Shown: positions 1-8,981 of the stretch, piece after piece | Layout: every line of letters begins with the position of its first letter | Position numbering within the stretch: position 1 is the first letter of the stretch | DNA from: Podochytrium sp. JEL0797 | Taxonomy: Eukaryota; Chytridiomycota; Chytridiomycetes; Chytridiales; Chytriomycetaceae | Length of the DNA: 16,412 bases | Assembly (NCBI GenBank): GCA_027596195.1 | Contig: JADGJG010000570.1 | Location: 1 to 16,412, forward strand | Reading direction: 5' to 3' | The notes under the pieces: generated by a model | Databases searched by the model: none | What the model saw: the letters and a program-made list of their open reading frames with translations, nothing else | Told to the model about the DNA's origin: nothing | Program-made: the position numbers and the translations under genes

Positions 1-322
1 AATGTGTTGAATGACATACCTCGAACCAAGGAATGACACCACTGTAACTACCGTCCGAATTCTCAGCAACCCAAACGAGGCTCAAAATCGCATACATCTG
101 GCTCAAAGTCATGTTGGGTCCATACCCAGTGTCAAGAGCTGACGGAAAGCTGAGCGCATTCGCTTTCGGCCATGCAGAAGTGTTGATGGGCAGAGCAGGG
201 TTTGGACATCCAGCAGGCGGCCACTGGGTGTTGGAGCATGGCGTTGGCGTTTCCCCGCAGGTAATGTAGGAGAGCCAGTTGGAGTCGAGAACTTGGCCGG
301 TGTAAGGGTTGCCGCAGCTCAT
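1..322 (-). CDS. Partial Cys-rich protein, 5' part only
   Basis: The exon reads leftwards from an ATG at 322 and ends at base 20 with codon GAG, followed by a GTATGT donor running off the window. It encodes about 101 residues beginning MSCGNPYTGQVLDSNWLSYI, with five Cys, several Trp, Pro-rich stretches and N-glycosylation sequons (NTS, NMT), which suggests a secreted or lumenal domain. No signal peptide is seen after this ATG. The frame stays open upstream to another ATG at 520 (MARFLHEALPL...), so either the protein starts there, or 322 lies inside an internal exon. I do not recognise the family. The gene is divergent from the RRM gene at 910, so 323-909 would be a shared promoter region. 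Confidence 0.5.
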   Translation of the reverse strand, partial: MSCGNPYTGQVLDSNWLSYITCGETPTPCSNTQWPPAGCPNPALPINTSAWPKANALSFPSALDTGYGPNMTLSQMYAILSLVWVAENSDGSYSGVIPWFEVCHSTH

Positions 323-860
323 GCGTATTTCAGTGAGGATTTTTAGTTTGTGGAGGCGGGTTTGCAATCGCGAACGCGTCTTTATGCATGGGTGCCCACG
401 CGGAATGAAATTTTGCTTGAAGAACGCGTGAACGAAATTTTCGATCACGATCTGTAAAAAGTGGGTGATATTTATGTTAATTGCCGTTAGAGGAAGCGCC
501 TCATGCAGAAATCTCGCCATCCAGTTTCACTTTTTTTACAACCCATCGAGCACGTAGCAGCCCCAATATGCTGAGACTCTTGCGCACGGGTCTGCGCACG
601 GGTCTGAAAGTGGCGAAACGAAATTTTGTGACATGTGCCTCTCTTCGATAGGGTGATCGATCGGAAGGAAGACGTGCTCTTACGCAATGGGGTTTTGCAG
701 ATTTTTTTGTTGGAGGCGCGAGATAACGCATCAAACACCTTTCCACGGAGGAAATCACTTTCACCCCACTGCTACGAAGCTCTCCAAAAGAGGATGCGGT
801 TGCGAAAAGGGTGGTGCATGGGGGATCGGCAAATTTTTGCACCCCCCCTGGTGAAAAAAG

Positions 861-869
861 GATATAAAC
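861..869 (+). promoter_or_regulatory. TATA box before the RRM gene
   Basis: The sequence GATATAAAC lies about 45 bases upstream of the ATG at 910, inside a short A-rich leader that ends in seven A's before the start codon. The spacing suits a TATA-driven promoter for the plus-strand gene. Confidence 0.5.
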
Positions 870-909
870 GGCCGACCCGCCACTGCGAATTCGAAACTCA
901 CCCAAAAAA

Positions 910-1304
910 ATGACTTCGCCAAATGGAAGAGACGCGTCCAATGTGGCCGTGTCTGGAGGTGAGCATGTTTCCCTTGTGGGGAGGGAAGAGAGTGATATAG
1001 GTCTGACAGGTCCGAACCGCAAAGTCGCTGGTGAGTTCACTTCTATACAGACTCACTTTTTTTGAACCCTCTCCACAGTCTACGTCGGAAATGTTCGTGA
1101 AGGCACGACCTGGGTCCATTTGAAAGTTCTGTTCAGCTTGAGGGACGATCACCGTCTACCGCCCCGAAAACGCCTGGCCAAAGTGTGATGGTATTGCGGC
1201 AGTACAAGACTCCAGCCCTGGCTCTTGACGGAAACGAACTCAACGGCCACCCAGTTCGAGTCGCCGACAGCATCCGGGGAGCCAATCCCAGAGTCAGACG
1301 CTGA
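910..1304 (+). pseudogene. Damaged RRM RNA-binding protein gene
   Basis: Exon 1 is 910-1030 (MTSPNGRDASNV...), a GTGAGT intron covers 1031-1078, and exon 2 starts at 1079. Across the junction the protein reads VYVGNVREGTTWVHLKVLF, the beta1 (RNP2) strand and first helix of an RRM as in Gbp2/Hrb1/hnRNP-like proteins. That frame then stops at 1186-1188. The end of an RRM, including ALALDGNELNGHPVRVADS, is found just downstream at about 1214-1270 in a different frame that stops at 1302. The piece between is about seven residues shorter than a normal RRM, and the RNP1 strand is barely recognisable (KTPGQSVMVL). I see no GT-AG intron that restores both frame and RNP1. Promoter and start look intact, so this is either a young pseudogene or an assembly with a deletion. 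The RRM assignment is solid; the pseudogene status is inference. Confidence 0.6.
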
Positions 1305-2006
1305 GGAGGAATTCGGGGAAAGGATTGGAGGAGGTATTTTTTTCTTTTTTCTTCACGTGTTTGATTATCTCGCAAAAAATATGTGCTTAGTTTGTTGATT
1401 CATTTGTTTTGAAAGTCGCGAAAAATTTCTGCTGCACTTTTTTGCATGGCACGCCAACGTCACCGATCATTGCCAGATTCCTCAAGGACTTAGCTGAATG
1501 TATCAGGTAGATTCTAAATTGGGGTTAATTTCGCTGAATCCCGCACCCAGTCGTTCGAAACACTGATCTATGGGTTGCAGGAGATCCAGTCGTCAGCGTT
1601 TCCGTTCATGCTGCGTCACTGTACTGTCTCGCCGGGGCGAAAGGGCGCATCTTGGGTAATCAGATGCGCGAACCTATGTAGAATGTTTGCGAGGCCTAAG
1701 AAGCAGCCACCGATCGACTGTAAAGCTCTAATTCTAATTCAGCTTCCAGCCGTAGTAGCCGTGACGAGCCAATCGGCGCACAGCGAGAAGGTTTGTGTGG
1801 AAGGGGAATTGGATCTCGTTGAGAATTGGGCAGGAATCACTCAATTCTCGAAATTGATTCGGCAGCCTGTGACACAAGCTCCGAGCTTGTACTTTCGATC
1901 CGATTTTTAGGCGCAGTGGAATCCCTCGCATTTCCTGCCGGAACGCTGACTAATATACCCCATTGATGTGAATATTAGCGAATAACGCGATTAATGTAAG
2001 TGCTAT
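1305..2006. other. Gene-poor stretch, no supportable gene
   Basis: Only unconvincing open frames occur here (for example plus 1575-1910 and minus 1734-1931), with no family motif or plausible splice pattern. Two perfect inverted repeats are present: 1645-1652 with 1662-1669 (8 bp, 9-base loop) and 1874-1880 with 1884-1890 (7 bp, 3-base loop). Confidence 0.5.
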
Positions 2007-2871
2007 TTAAAGATAGGTCTGCGTCGGAGGAGGGTGGGGTTTGACTCGGTCAGTCGTCCCCGCTGCTTGTTCCTGCAACATGCGAGTGACTTGGTACTCG
2101 TATTCTTCGCAGCAATGTGAGTCGGGAATAGCTAACAATTTAATTTCAGTCGTTGTGCGGGCTCCGTGTTGGCTCCTTCTCGACCCGAAACCCACAATTC
2201 TCGTCAAGTTGCATGAGGGCAGAAATAAGATCCTGAGAAATGACAGGTTTCCAAGCGTCGCGGGGATGGTTCCGGAAAGGCCAGGGTTGTCGCCAAAAAT
2301 CAACTCTTCCAGGTTGGAAAGGTCCCCCAACTCGAATGGGATCGAGTCCAACACGTTGGTGTCATCGACATCGAGTTTTTTGAGTCCCCTGAGGAGTCTC
2401 AGTTGCGGTGGCAAAGGTCCCGAAAGCTCTTGATTGTGCGACAGACCGAGGTGTTCCAACTGGCCAAGGCGCCCAGCTCAGGAGGGATCTCTCCAGAAAG
2501 TCGGTCTGAATCTAGTTCCAGATATTGAAAGCCCCGAAGTTCAGCAAAACTCTGCGGAATTGCGCCTGAAGGCACTCGAGGTATCCAATTTCGGCGGGAA
2601 TCGACCCCCCATGGTGGCGATACGAATAAGTCAATCGAATGAGGTTCTTGACCTCAAGAGAGAGGATGGAGAGCTGGAGGGCAGGAGGGATTGTTGAACG
2701 AGCGGATTCCAACTGCGGCAGCAGATTATTGAGATGCTTCCTCTGGCTTCGACAATACAAGGTCTGGTAGAAAGCAGGAGAGTTGTCCAGGAACGTCAGG
2801 TCGAGTTCGTGATGGCGAGGTCGGGAAGTGGCATAAAGCGCGGAGGTTGAGCGATGCGAATCTCCGAGCAC
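2007..2871 (-). pseudogene. Leucine-rich-repeat protein gene with two frame breaks
   Basis: The minus strand encodes at least five plant-type 24-residue leucine-rich repeats in a row: GAIPQSFAELRGFQYLELDS, GEIPPELGAL, GPLPPQLRLLRGLKKLDVDD, SIPFELGDLSNLEELIFGDN and GTIPATLGNLSFLRILFLPS, preceded by GSIPAEIGYLE. They are not in one frame. The first break lies near 2566-2580, where most of one repeat is also missing. The second is at about 2460-2467, where one base appears lost from a G run so that GALASW... should read into QLEHLGLSHN. The upstream part (DLTFLDNSPAFYQTLYCRSQ...) has no ATG of its own in that frame; the nearest ATG, at 2867, is in another frame. LRRs normally bind proteins. It may be a pseudogene, or a real gene with assembly indels; I cannot separate these from one sequence. 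Confidence 0.55.
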
Positions 2872-3068
2872 CCATCTTTAAACGGGCTGGATGCGGGGTC
2901 TTGGATGATGGCTGGTTATACCGATTTGCCGATTGGCAAGTTGCGTTTGTATAAAATGGAAGATGAAGGGGGATTCGAACGGGTGACGCGAGAGATGGAC
3001 TCGATAACGGCTTCCTCAACAATTGACGAGACACAGCACAAGCGCGAGCTTGTGGGACAACCTGTGTG

Positions 3069-3079
3069 TATATTTATAT
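3069..3079 (+). promoter_or_regulatory. TATA-like element before the NTF2-like gene
   Basis: TATATTTATAT lies about 65-75 bases upstream of the ATG at 3144. A second TATA-like string (TATAAAATGG) sits near 2950. Confidence 0.35.
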
Positions 3080-3143
3080 TGGCTGTAGAGGATACTCTTT
3101 TTTTATTCCAATTTATGAGACACGTCCGAAAAGAAATTCAAAA

Positions 3144-4867
3144 ATGACTTCTCCAACATGGATCTCTTTCAAACAGGCGCTGCTCAGCGGCAACACTTCA
3201 GCGGCCCTCGCCTGCTTCTCCCCCACTGCCCCCTCTGTTCTATGCGTGCCAACTGCCCAGGGCGCCGATGGCTCTGCGGCTTCTCTCGCCGCCTTTGTCA
3301 AGACGCTTGTCGCCCAGCGCTCGCAGATGCCCTATGAGGAGAAGGTGCTTATACATCCCTAGTCCTTGCCCTTATCTCTAGCTTCCTGCTTCTGATCTCC
3401 TAGCTTCGATTCATCGAACTCGACCCGTTCCCCTAGACTCTCTCGATCGTCGCCACGCCCACCCAGCTTGTCGAGGAGGCCATCGTGACCATCGTGCACG
3501 AAGAGATTATCGACTGGCTGCTGCCCAACGTCAAACCCACCCGCAAGCGCATCGTCATCCCCCTGGTGTGTGTTATTCACCAAAGATTTTTCGGACTCCA
3601 TGCCCAAGCACCCCCTGAGCACCCCCCTTATTTGAAATGTCACAGGTCTCTGTCATCCACTTTGACGCATCCAACGCAAAGATCCAAACACTCCATATGT
3701 ACTGGGACCAGGCCTCCGTCCTGCGCCAGATTGGTGTGCTCCCCAACTCGCTGTACTGCAAAGGGAACGCATCGGAGGTTGTGTTGCCTGTCCAAGGCCC
3801 GAGAATCGTGGACCGTTTGAAGGAGCCGTACAGGAACTTGGTTGTGGCTGTGGAAGAGTTGGAACAGGTTGAAGAGAAGATGGAGCGAGTCGCTGTGGAT
3901 GAAGGTTTGTTTCTGTTTCATTCTTCCTCTTACTTTGATTGCATGCTGCGACGCAATCGTATCCAATCAAACTAAACCGAGCCATCAACAATCGAAACTC
4001 CCCTTCCCACCAGCCATCCCCGCCGTCACTGCCGCAGCCCAGATCACGACCTCTGCCACCCGCGACACCTCCTTCAACCAAGAGGCCCCCCTCCCAACAC
4101 AGCGCGGTGTGGCCACCTCTGCACCCACTGCTGAACCTGTCACGGGAGCGCGAGCCTCTTCGCGTGTGATCCACAGACCGGGCGGCCCGTCCTCCAATAT
4201 TTTCAACACGGACCCCGTCGAGTCGGTTGCGAAACCGGCCGGAATCAACCGGTACCAGTCCAACATCTTTTCCGCGGAGGAAGTACCGATCCAACCGCGT
4301 CGCAGTGCTGCTCCGATGCAACAACAAGACATGTTTGAAGCTGCTCCTGCTCCAGTCAAGAAAACAGGCCGTCGTGATCCCAACTGGTCCTCCCTTTCCG
4401 AACCCACCAACTTCGACGACGCCCCACTTCCAACTGCCTCCGCGCGCAAAAACTCATCAGCGTCGAGCTACCACAGCCACAACGCGTCGCACTGGGAGAT
4501 GGGCGGGACGACGACCGCGGATGTGCAAAAGACGGGGAAGGGAGCGTACCACAACCCGAATGAGACGTACTGGGAGAAATCGGACCGTGAGGCGCGCGAG
4601 GCGGGTGGGCAACAGCAGCAGCAGCAGGCACCCAAAAGGTTTGGACGCAAGATGAGTGCGCATTCGCAGGACCATGATTCGGCGTTTGGAAACGGGTTCG
4701 ATGATGTGCCTGTTGGAGGGGGAGGAGGTGGTGGGCAAGCGAGTGTTGGGGGGATGGCAGGTGGATATGCGAGGGACCGGAATGCGCCGAGTGAGCAGCA
4801 GGCCCTGCGACCGAGTTCGAAGGTGTTGGCGCCGCCGGGGGGGAAGACGAGCATTATGTTTGGATGA
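3144..4867 (+). CDS. NTF2-like domain protein with disordered PGG-motif tail
   Basis: Exons 3144-3344, 3437-3565, 3646-3904 and 4014-4867 join in phase to give 480 residues. Residues about 1-150 form an NTF2/SnoaL-like cone-fold domain; diagnostic stretches are HEEIIDWLLPNVKPT, the strands IVIPLVSVIHFD, and HMYWDQASVLRQIGVL. After a short coiled-coil-like segment (VEELEQVEEKMERV) comes a low-complexity tail rich in Pro, Ser, Gln and Gly. The tail carries a duplicated motif, SSRVIHRPGGPSSNIF (245-260) and SSKVLAPPGGKTSIMF (464-479), the latter one residue from the C-terminus. A second repeated unit is YHSHNASHWEMG and YHNPNETYWEKSD. The PGG-SS-F motif resembles that of Jupiter/HN1 microtubule-linked proteins, a resemblance only. 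Family members are usually uncharacterised; the tail looks like a protein-interaction region. The second and third introns use GTGTGT and GTTTGT donors. Confidence 0.85.
4610..4627 (+). repeat. CAA/CAG glutamine repeat in coding tail
   Basis: CAA followed by five CAG codons encodes six Gln in the tail of the NTF2-like protein. A Gly-8 tract follows at about 4711-4734. Both are likely length-variable between strains. Confidence 0.8.
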
Positions 4868-5499
4868 GCGGGAAAGTTGCGCGTGCATGCAAGAATATTG
4901 TTTTTTAAAAATGACGGTTGTTTTCGCCCCAACAAGAAGACCTCGCGAGAACTGCCTTGCAAAATCGTACCCTCCCGCTCCTCCTCCAGTTTCCGGTTCT
5001 TCATCAAAATCCTCCTGGCACTTTAGAGCCAGCTTTCTTCAAATTCACAAATCCCTTCCCAAAAACTTCAAGTTCATACTGAAGGTGATGGCAGCTCTTG
5101 ATGTCGAGGGTGAGAGTAGTTTTGAGTTGCAGCGAAGCTCTTCGACGCGCTGCGAGCGGCAGCAGCGAGCCCCCCCTTCGGATTTCGATATCAAACGGTG
5201 ATTGCAGTGGAAATTGCCCTTCTTCCCCCATAAAGCTATTTTCTCTTTTCTCTTCCTCTCTTTTAGTACGAATCCTGTTTAAAAAAAGAAAAGGGGAGAA
5301 TTGGGCTTGAAAGTGCAAAAAAATATAGTGGGCGAACTCTGCCGTTTTGGCCAAAGCCTGGAACAAAGTTTGCACCAAAACCAAAGTTGAGTGAGACCGC
5401 TGGCCTCGATTACTCTGCTCCACTCGTCACGCCTGTCGATCCTCTCTGCCCATCCTCTTTCGGCATCGATCCAGCCTATCTAAAACGGCCTGCAGACTC
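4868..5499. other. Intergenic region upstream of the zinc-finger gene
   Basis: This 632-base gap between two plus-strand genes holds no gene I can support. A minus-strand open frame (5004-5423) has no recognisable motif. A polypyrimidine stretch occurs at about 5220-5265, and an A-rich, TATA-like patch near 5318. Confidence 0.45.
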
Positions 5500-7440
5500 A
5501 TGTCAACATCCCATCCCCCCCCGTTTGCCGACGAGGCTCTGACCGGAAACGAAAGCATTCCGTACGATAACGATACAAACAACATACAACGGTCGATATC
5601 CGATGCACGTCGACCGCCGCCAATCACAACTTTTGCTATCGATACTCGCCCTGGAGATCATATTGGCCCTCTCAGTGGAGGATCGGATACCACTAGCAGT
5701 AAACGCCGCTCGTCTATCAAGGGCCCCTTTCCATGCTCTCAGTGTGAGAAAGGTGAATGCGAACTTTGCTTAATTGGGCTGGGGGATCTTTGCTGACTGA
5801 TTGCAATTTAATATTGTCAAGTTTACACGAGAGCAGACCATCTGAATCGACACGAACGAATCACACACGAAGGACGCAAAGACTTCTCTTGTCCGGTGGT
5901 GGGGGATATTTCTATTTCGAACGCCCGGGCTGACCCACTTAAAAACCAACAGTGCAAAAACGAATTTGGCCGAAAAGATGAACGAAATCGACACGTTACG
6001 ATGCACATTAACCGCGGAGATTGCCCTTCGGGCATCTTCGAAACCATGTCCCTCAACACATCTCAACTCAAAACGCGTGTTCCTCCCTCTGGCAGGAGAC
6101 CCAGCAATGCGAGCGGCAGTGCGGGCGGATCTGCGAGTGGCGGTAGGAGACGAACCGGGGTTGGCAGTGGGTCAATCAGTGCAACCTCGACTGGGGGGCA
6201 TGAGACGTTGGAATATCGGGATCCGGTCATTTCTCCAGTTTCGTCAGAACATCCGGCGTTGCCGTCACTTCCATTCCCATCTGATACCGCCTCGGCTGCA
6301 ATGAATTCGGATCCTTTCAGCGCGCAGCTGCAAGCTCCTGAATATTTCCTCGTTTCCGTGTGTTCGTTGGGGAACTATTCATTCGTTCCTGTCGCGGGAT
6401 TTCGAGAAAGTCGAGCTGGGTGTGTGACAACAGTTCAAGTTTCGTATCTTTTTTGCTTCTGAACACATATTTCAGATTTTGCTTATGTCCGAACGACTCT
6501 TGCGGACAAGAAATTGAGTGAGCCAATTTATCGTCAATTTATTTTGTTAAAAGACTGGATTATAACTGAATTAATTAGGTACCCCTCATTGGTTCAACAT
6601 TTGATGTCGTTTCACGGCCAGCACGTAGTTTCTTCGTCCAACGACGCCCCAGCCTTTCCAACACCAGAACCCATCTACAACGCAAACTCATTCCCCAACC
6701 TCATGGCTACAAATCAACTGCTCTACCCACTCTTGCAACCAAATACCGCGCCGTGGCCCGCCATGGGAAGTGTCAGCACTGCAAATCTCACATCCGAAAC
6801 CTCCGCATCGGACTACTTCGCGCCCATCGATTACACGAGCGGTATCCTCGACTTGAGCCCTGGAATCTACTCCACGGTTTCTCCACTCGAAGCCTTTGGT
6901 GCGCTTCGATTCGACGATCCGGCCCTGTTCGGCCATACGGAGATGAGCTCGTCACTCCCATCCGCCCTTTCTGGCAACATGCGCGGTGGTAGTGGTGATG
7001 GTGGTAGCTCAAACAGCACGCTGTTGGGAACCGTTGGGTTGCCATTTCCCCCTCCTGGTGTTTTTGGAACCTACTTGCCTCCCCCCGCGGTGGGGCATGC
7101 ACAGCAATATATGCAGTATAGAGGACGATCTGACAGCATGAGCAGCAGTACGTCGAGTGGGATGGTGAGCGTTGGTGGTAGTGGTGGTGGTGGGGAGCGT
7201 GCGTCCAGTGTTGGGGTCGCACCCAGGGGTCAGCTTTCACCAATCCCAATGGGTGGGAGAGGGAATCGGAGGGGTTCGAGAGTGACGCAGCTCGTGCATC
7301 AGAATCGCGCGACGGCGGCAGTGGCGGGGATGGGGTTTGTGAATGGGGGTCCTGCTTTTTCGGATGGCACGAGTGGTGGTATGTGGATTGAGGGGCAGGA
7401 TAATGAGACGGAGAAGTTCCCCGCAAGTGAAACCGGATGA
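5500..7440 (+). CDS. C2H2 zinc-finger transcription factor, three fingers
   Basis: Exons 5500-5752, 5822-5898, 5953-6419, 6476-6517 and 6579-7440 give 566 residues in continuous phase. Finger 1 (C79, C82, H95, H100) spans intron 1 and has CX2CX12HX4H spacing. Finger 2 (C108, C111, H124, H128) spans intron 2 with CX2CX12HX3H spacing. A third finger, about 140 residues later (C270, C275, H287, H292; CX4CX11HX4H), appears only if the 42-base exon 4 is spliced to exon 5. The tail is long, disordered and Ser/Gly/Pro-rich, with an acidic-hydrophobic stretch (SDYFAPIDYTSGILDLSPGI) that could activate transcription. It is likely a nuclear DNA-binding regulator; its targets are unknown. The donor ending exon 3 (G|GTGTGT) is the least certain junction; a nearby alternative at about 6361 keeps the same phase. 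Confidence 0.85.
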
Positions 7441-7449
7441 GTACTCGGT

Positions 7450-7465
7450 GGGGGGGGGGGGGGGG
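7450..7465 (+). repeat. Run of 16 G's between convergent genes
   Basis: An uninterrupted 16-base G tract sits just after the zinc-finger stop codon and 49 bases beyond the stop of the convergent membrane-protein gene, so it is G-rich in one 3' region and C-rich in the other. It could form a G-quadruplex and is prone to length error. Confidence 0.9.
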
Positions 7466-7513
7466 CTGAGTTTTATATAGAACTTTTTAATAGAGCAAAT
7501 GGTCAAGGTTATT

Positions 7514-8303
7514 TTACGGATTTGTAGAAAACACGGAGATAGCTTCTCTGCGAATTTCCCGCCACATTTCTTGTCGAACTTGCTCCATCACTGCTTGTCG
7601 TGTCTCCTGGGCCACATTCGTCAATTCGCCGTCAACGATCAAGTAAATATTCCCAAATATCTATGTTTATGTGTTAGTTCATCTCCCTTGTTTTTTGGGG
7701 GGAAAGGAACATTCACTCAACTGAGACCACGGCGAACCACGCATAATACCAAATCGACGCCAGCTCATCGCAAGTCCCTTTGAACGGATTCACATCCGGT
7801 CCTTGACCTTCCTGAAATATGCACAACCACGTAGAATCCCAAAACAAAACCATCACCACTACCCACAACACCAGAGAGGTGACATTCCACCCAAGGAGCC
7901 ACCACCAGAAACGCGTTCGCGAGCTCCATTTTGCTTCGATTGCACGCGCGTGCGAAATTTGGTGACTCGGACTCACACGGATCAGAGTGGCATAACACCA
8001 CACGGGGAGGCTAACGCAACTCATGCAAATGGCGAATGTGATGGAAGAAAGCACGACATCCTTTTTGGTGGCCTTTTGCGTTTCAACGCTCAGAGTAATG
8101 AGGAGTACAATCAAGACGTTGAGTGCAATGAAGCCGAAATGGACTCCCTCAACCAGGGGTTTGTGTTGTTGCAGCCAAGCAAGGATTGGGTTTGCAGCTC
8201 GATTGAAAGTGGCGCAGGACGACCCTTGTGGTTCTCGCGGGGTAGCTCCGGGTGATGTGAATCGGTGCTCAACGGTGAGGAGTGGTTCCGACTCGTGCTG
8301 CAT
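7514..8303 (-). CDS. Four-pass membrane protein, function unknown
   Basis: Exon 1 runs from ATG 8303 to about 7722, and exon 2 is 7660-7514. Joined in phase 0 they give about 242 residues. Four hydrophobic helices are visible at about 55-73, 82-108, 132-154 and 182-203; the last is completed only by splicing (YYAWFAVVS joined to IFGNIYLIV). A polar N-terminus precedes TM1. A charged helical C-terminal segment (ETRQAVMEQVRQEMWREI) follows TM4 and probably lies in the cytosol. The loop between TM3 and TM4 has two Cys (CIFQEGQG...GTCDE) that could pair outside the cytosol. The topology recalls four-pass MARVEL-type proteins, but I see no diagnostic residue. The intron donor is ambiguous (after 7722 or 7728); both are weak matches, and the acceptor CATAG is clear. 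Confidence 0.75.
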
Positions 8304-8976
8304 GGTCGTTTGTCTCTTTGCGAGGGTTTGTTTTCGTGGTGCTTGGACACCGAAAAAAAATCGCTTCCCTCAATTCTCAAACTCCTCAGAAGCAAATAGG
8401 CAGAAGAGAAGAGAAGATTGAATTCGATAGCAATTTATTCCCAACGCGTGACAAAAAGCTGACATCTCTCACTGTCGATGGTGTCGGAAGCCACCGCTTC
8501 GATGACGCTAACCAGCGTTTACGCTCAAGATAGTACTATAACTTATCCTTAGCCCCGATTGATGTGACATGGTTCCGATAATTTCGACATGAAAAGGTAT
8601 TCCCGCAAATCGTGACCCTGCCGCTGTCACTGGGATGAAGAACAACGCAGTTCTTGTTGGGTCGTTCTCTTTCCTAATCCCCATTGAAAAAGATGTTTCT
8701 AATAGTCGTTTGGATCACGCTGCGATTCTGCCGTGTCGCCGGCAGTGGCGCGAAAGACTGTGGAGTCTAAAAATTTCCCATAAATAGAACTCCCCTCCGA
8801 CAGATCTTACCGTCGGGGCATTAGATGTGAAAGCAGGTGAGGAGCTGGCCCCGCTCTCAGAAACCGCCGGGGACGGCTTGGCCATTTTAAAAACCTCATC
8901 AGAATTGAGGAGCTTTTGTTTTTACAAGGCACGGAAAAGAGGCGCCCCTTTTCAGTTTTTTTAAAAAATAATCCCT
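8304..8976. other. Intergenic region with several small hairpins
   Basis: This lies between the start of the membrane-protein gene and the end of the 13-exon gene, both on the minus strand. I see no gene. Four short perfect or near-perfect hairpins occur at 8638-8655, 8728-8745, 8795-8818 and 8894-8910. No known structured RNA was recognised. Confidence 0.4.
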
Positions 8977-8981
8977 TTATT
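8976..8981 (-). promoter_or_regulatory. Poly(A) signal overlapping the stop codon
   Basis: On the minus strand AATAAA overlaps the terminal codons GAA TAA of the 13-exon gene, so the stop codon is part of the likely polyadenylation signal. Confidence 0.45.

Noticed and set aside
501..1040. Minus-strand open frame of 179 codons
   Set aside because: It lies over the RRM gene's promoter and first exon, shows no motif and conflicts with the plus-strand gene.
1575..1910. Plus-strand open frame of 111 codons
   Set aside because: No motif, no splice partners and composition unlike the real exons here.
2968..2986. tRNA T-arm-like string (GTTCGAATCC on the minus strand)
   Set aside because: The flanking five-base stems do not pair and no acceptor, D or anticodon arms are found.
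3842..4013. Continuation of the NTF2-like tail frame upstream through the third intron as a separate protein start
   Set aside because: The phase across 3904/4014 with GT-AG ends joins the NTF2 domain to the tail, and the upstream part of that frame is antisense-like noise over exon 3.
5004..5423. Minus-strand open frame of 139 codons between two genes
   Set aside because: No domain, low-complexity polypurine content, and it lies in the promoter region of the zinc-finger gene.
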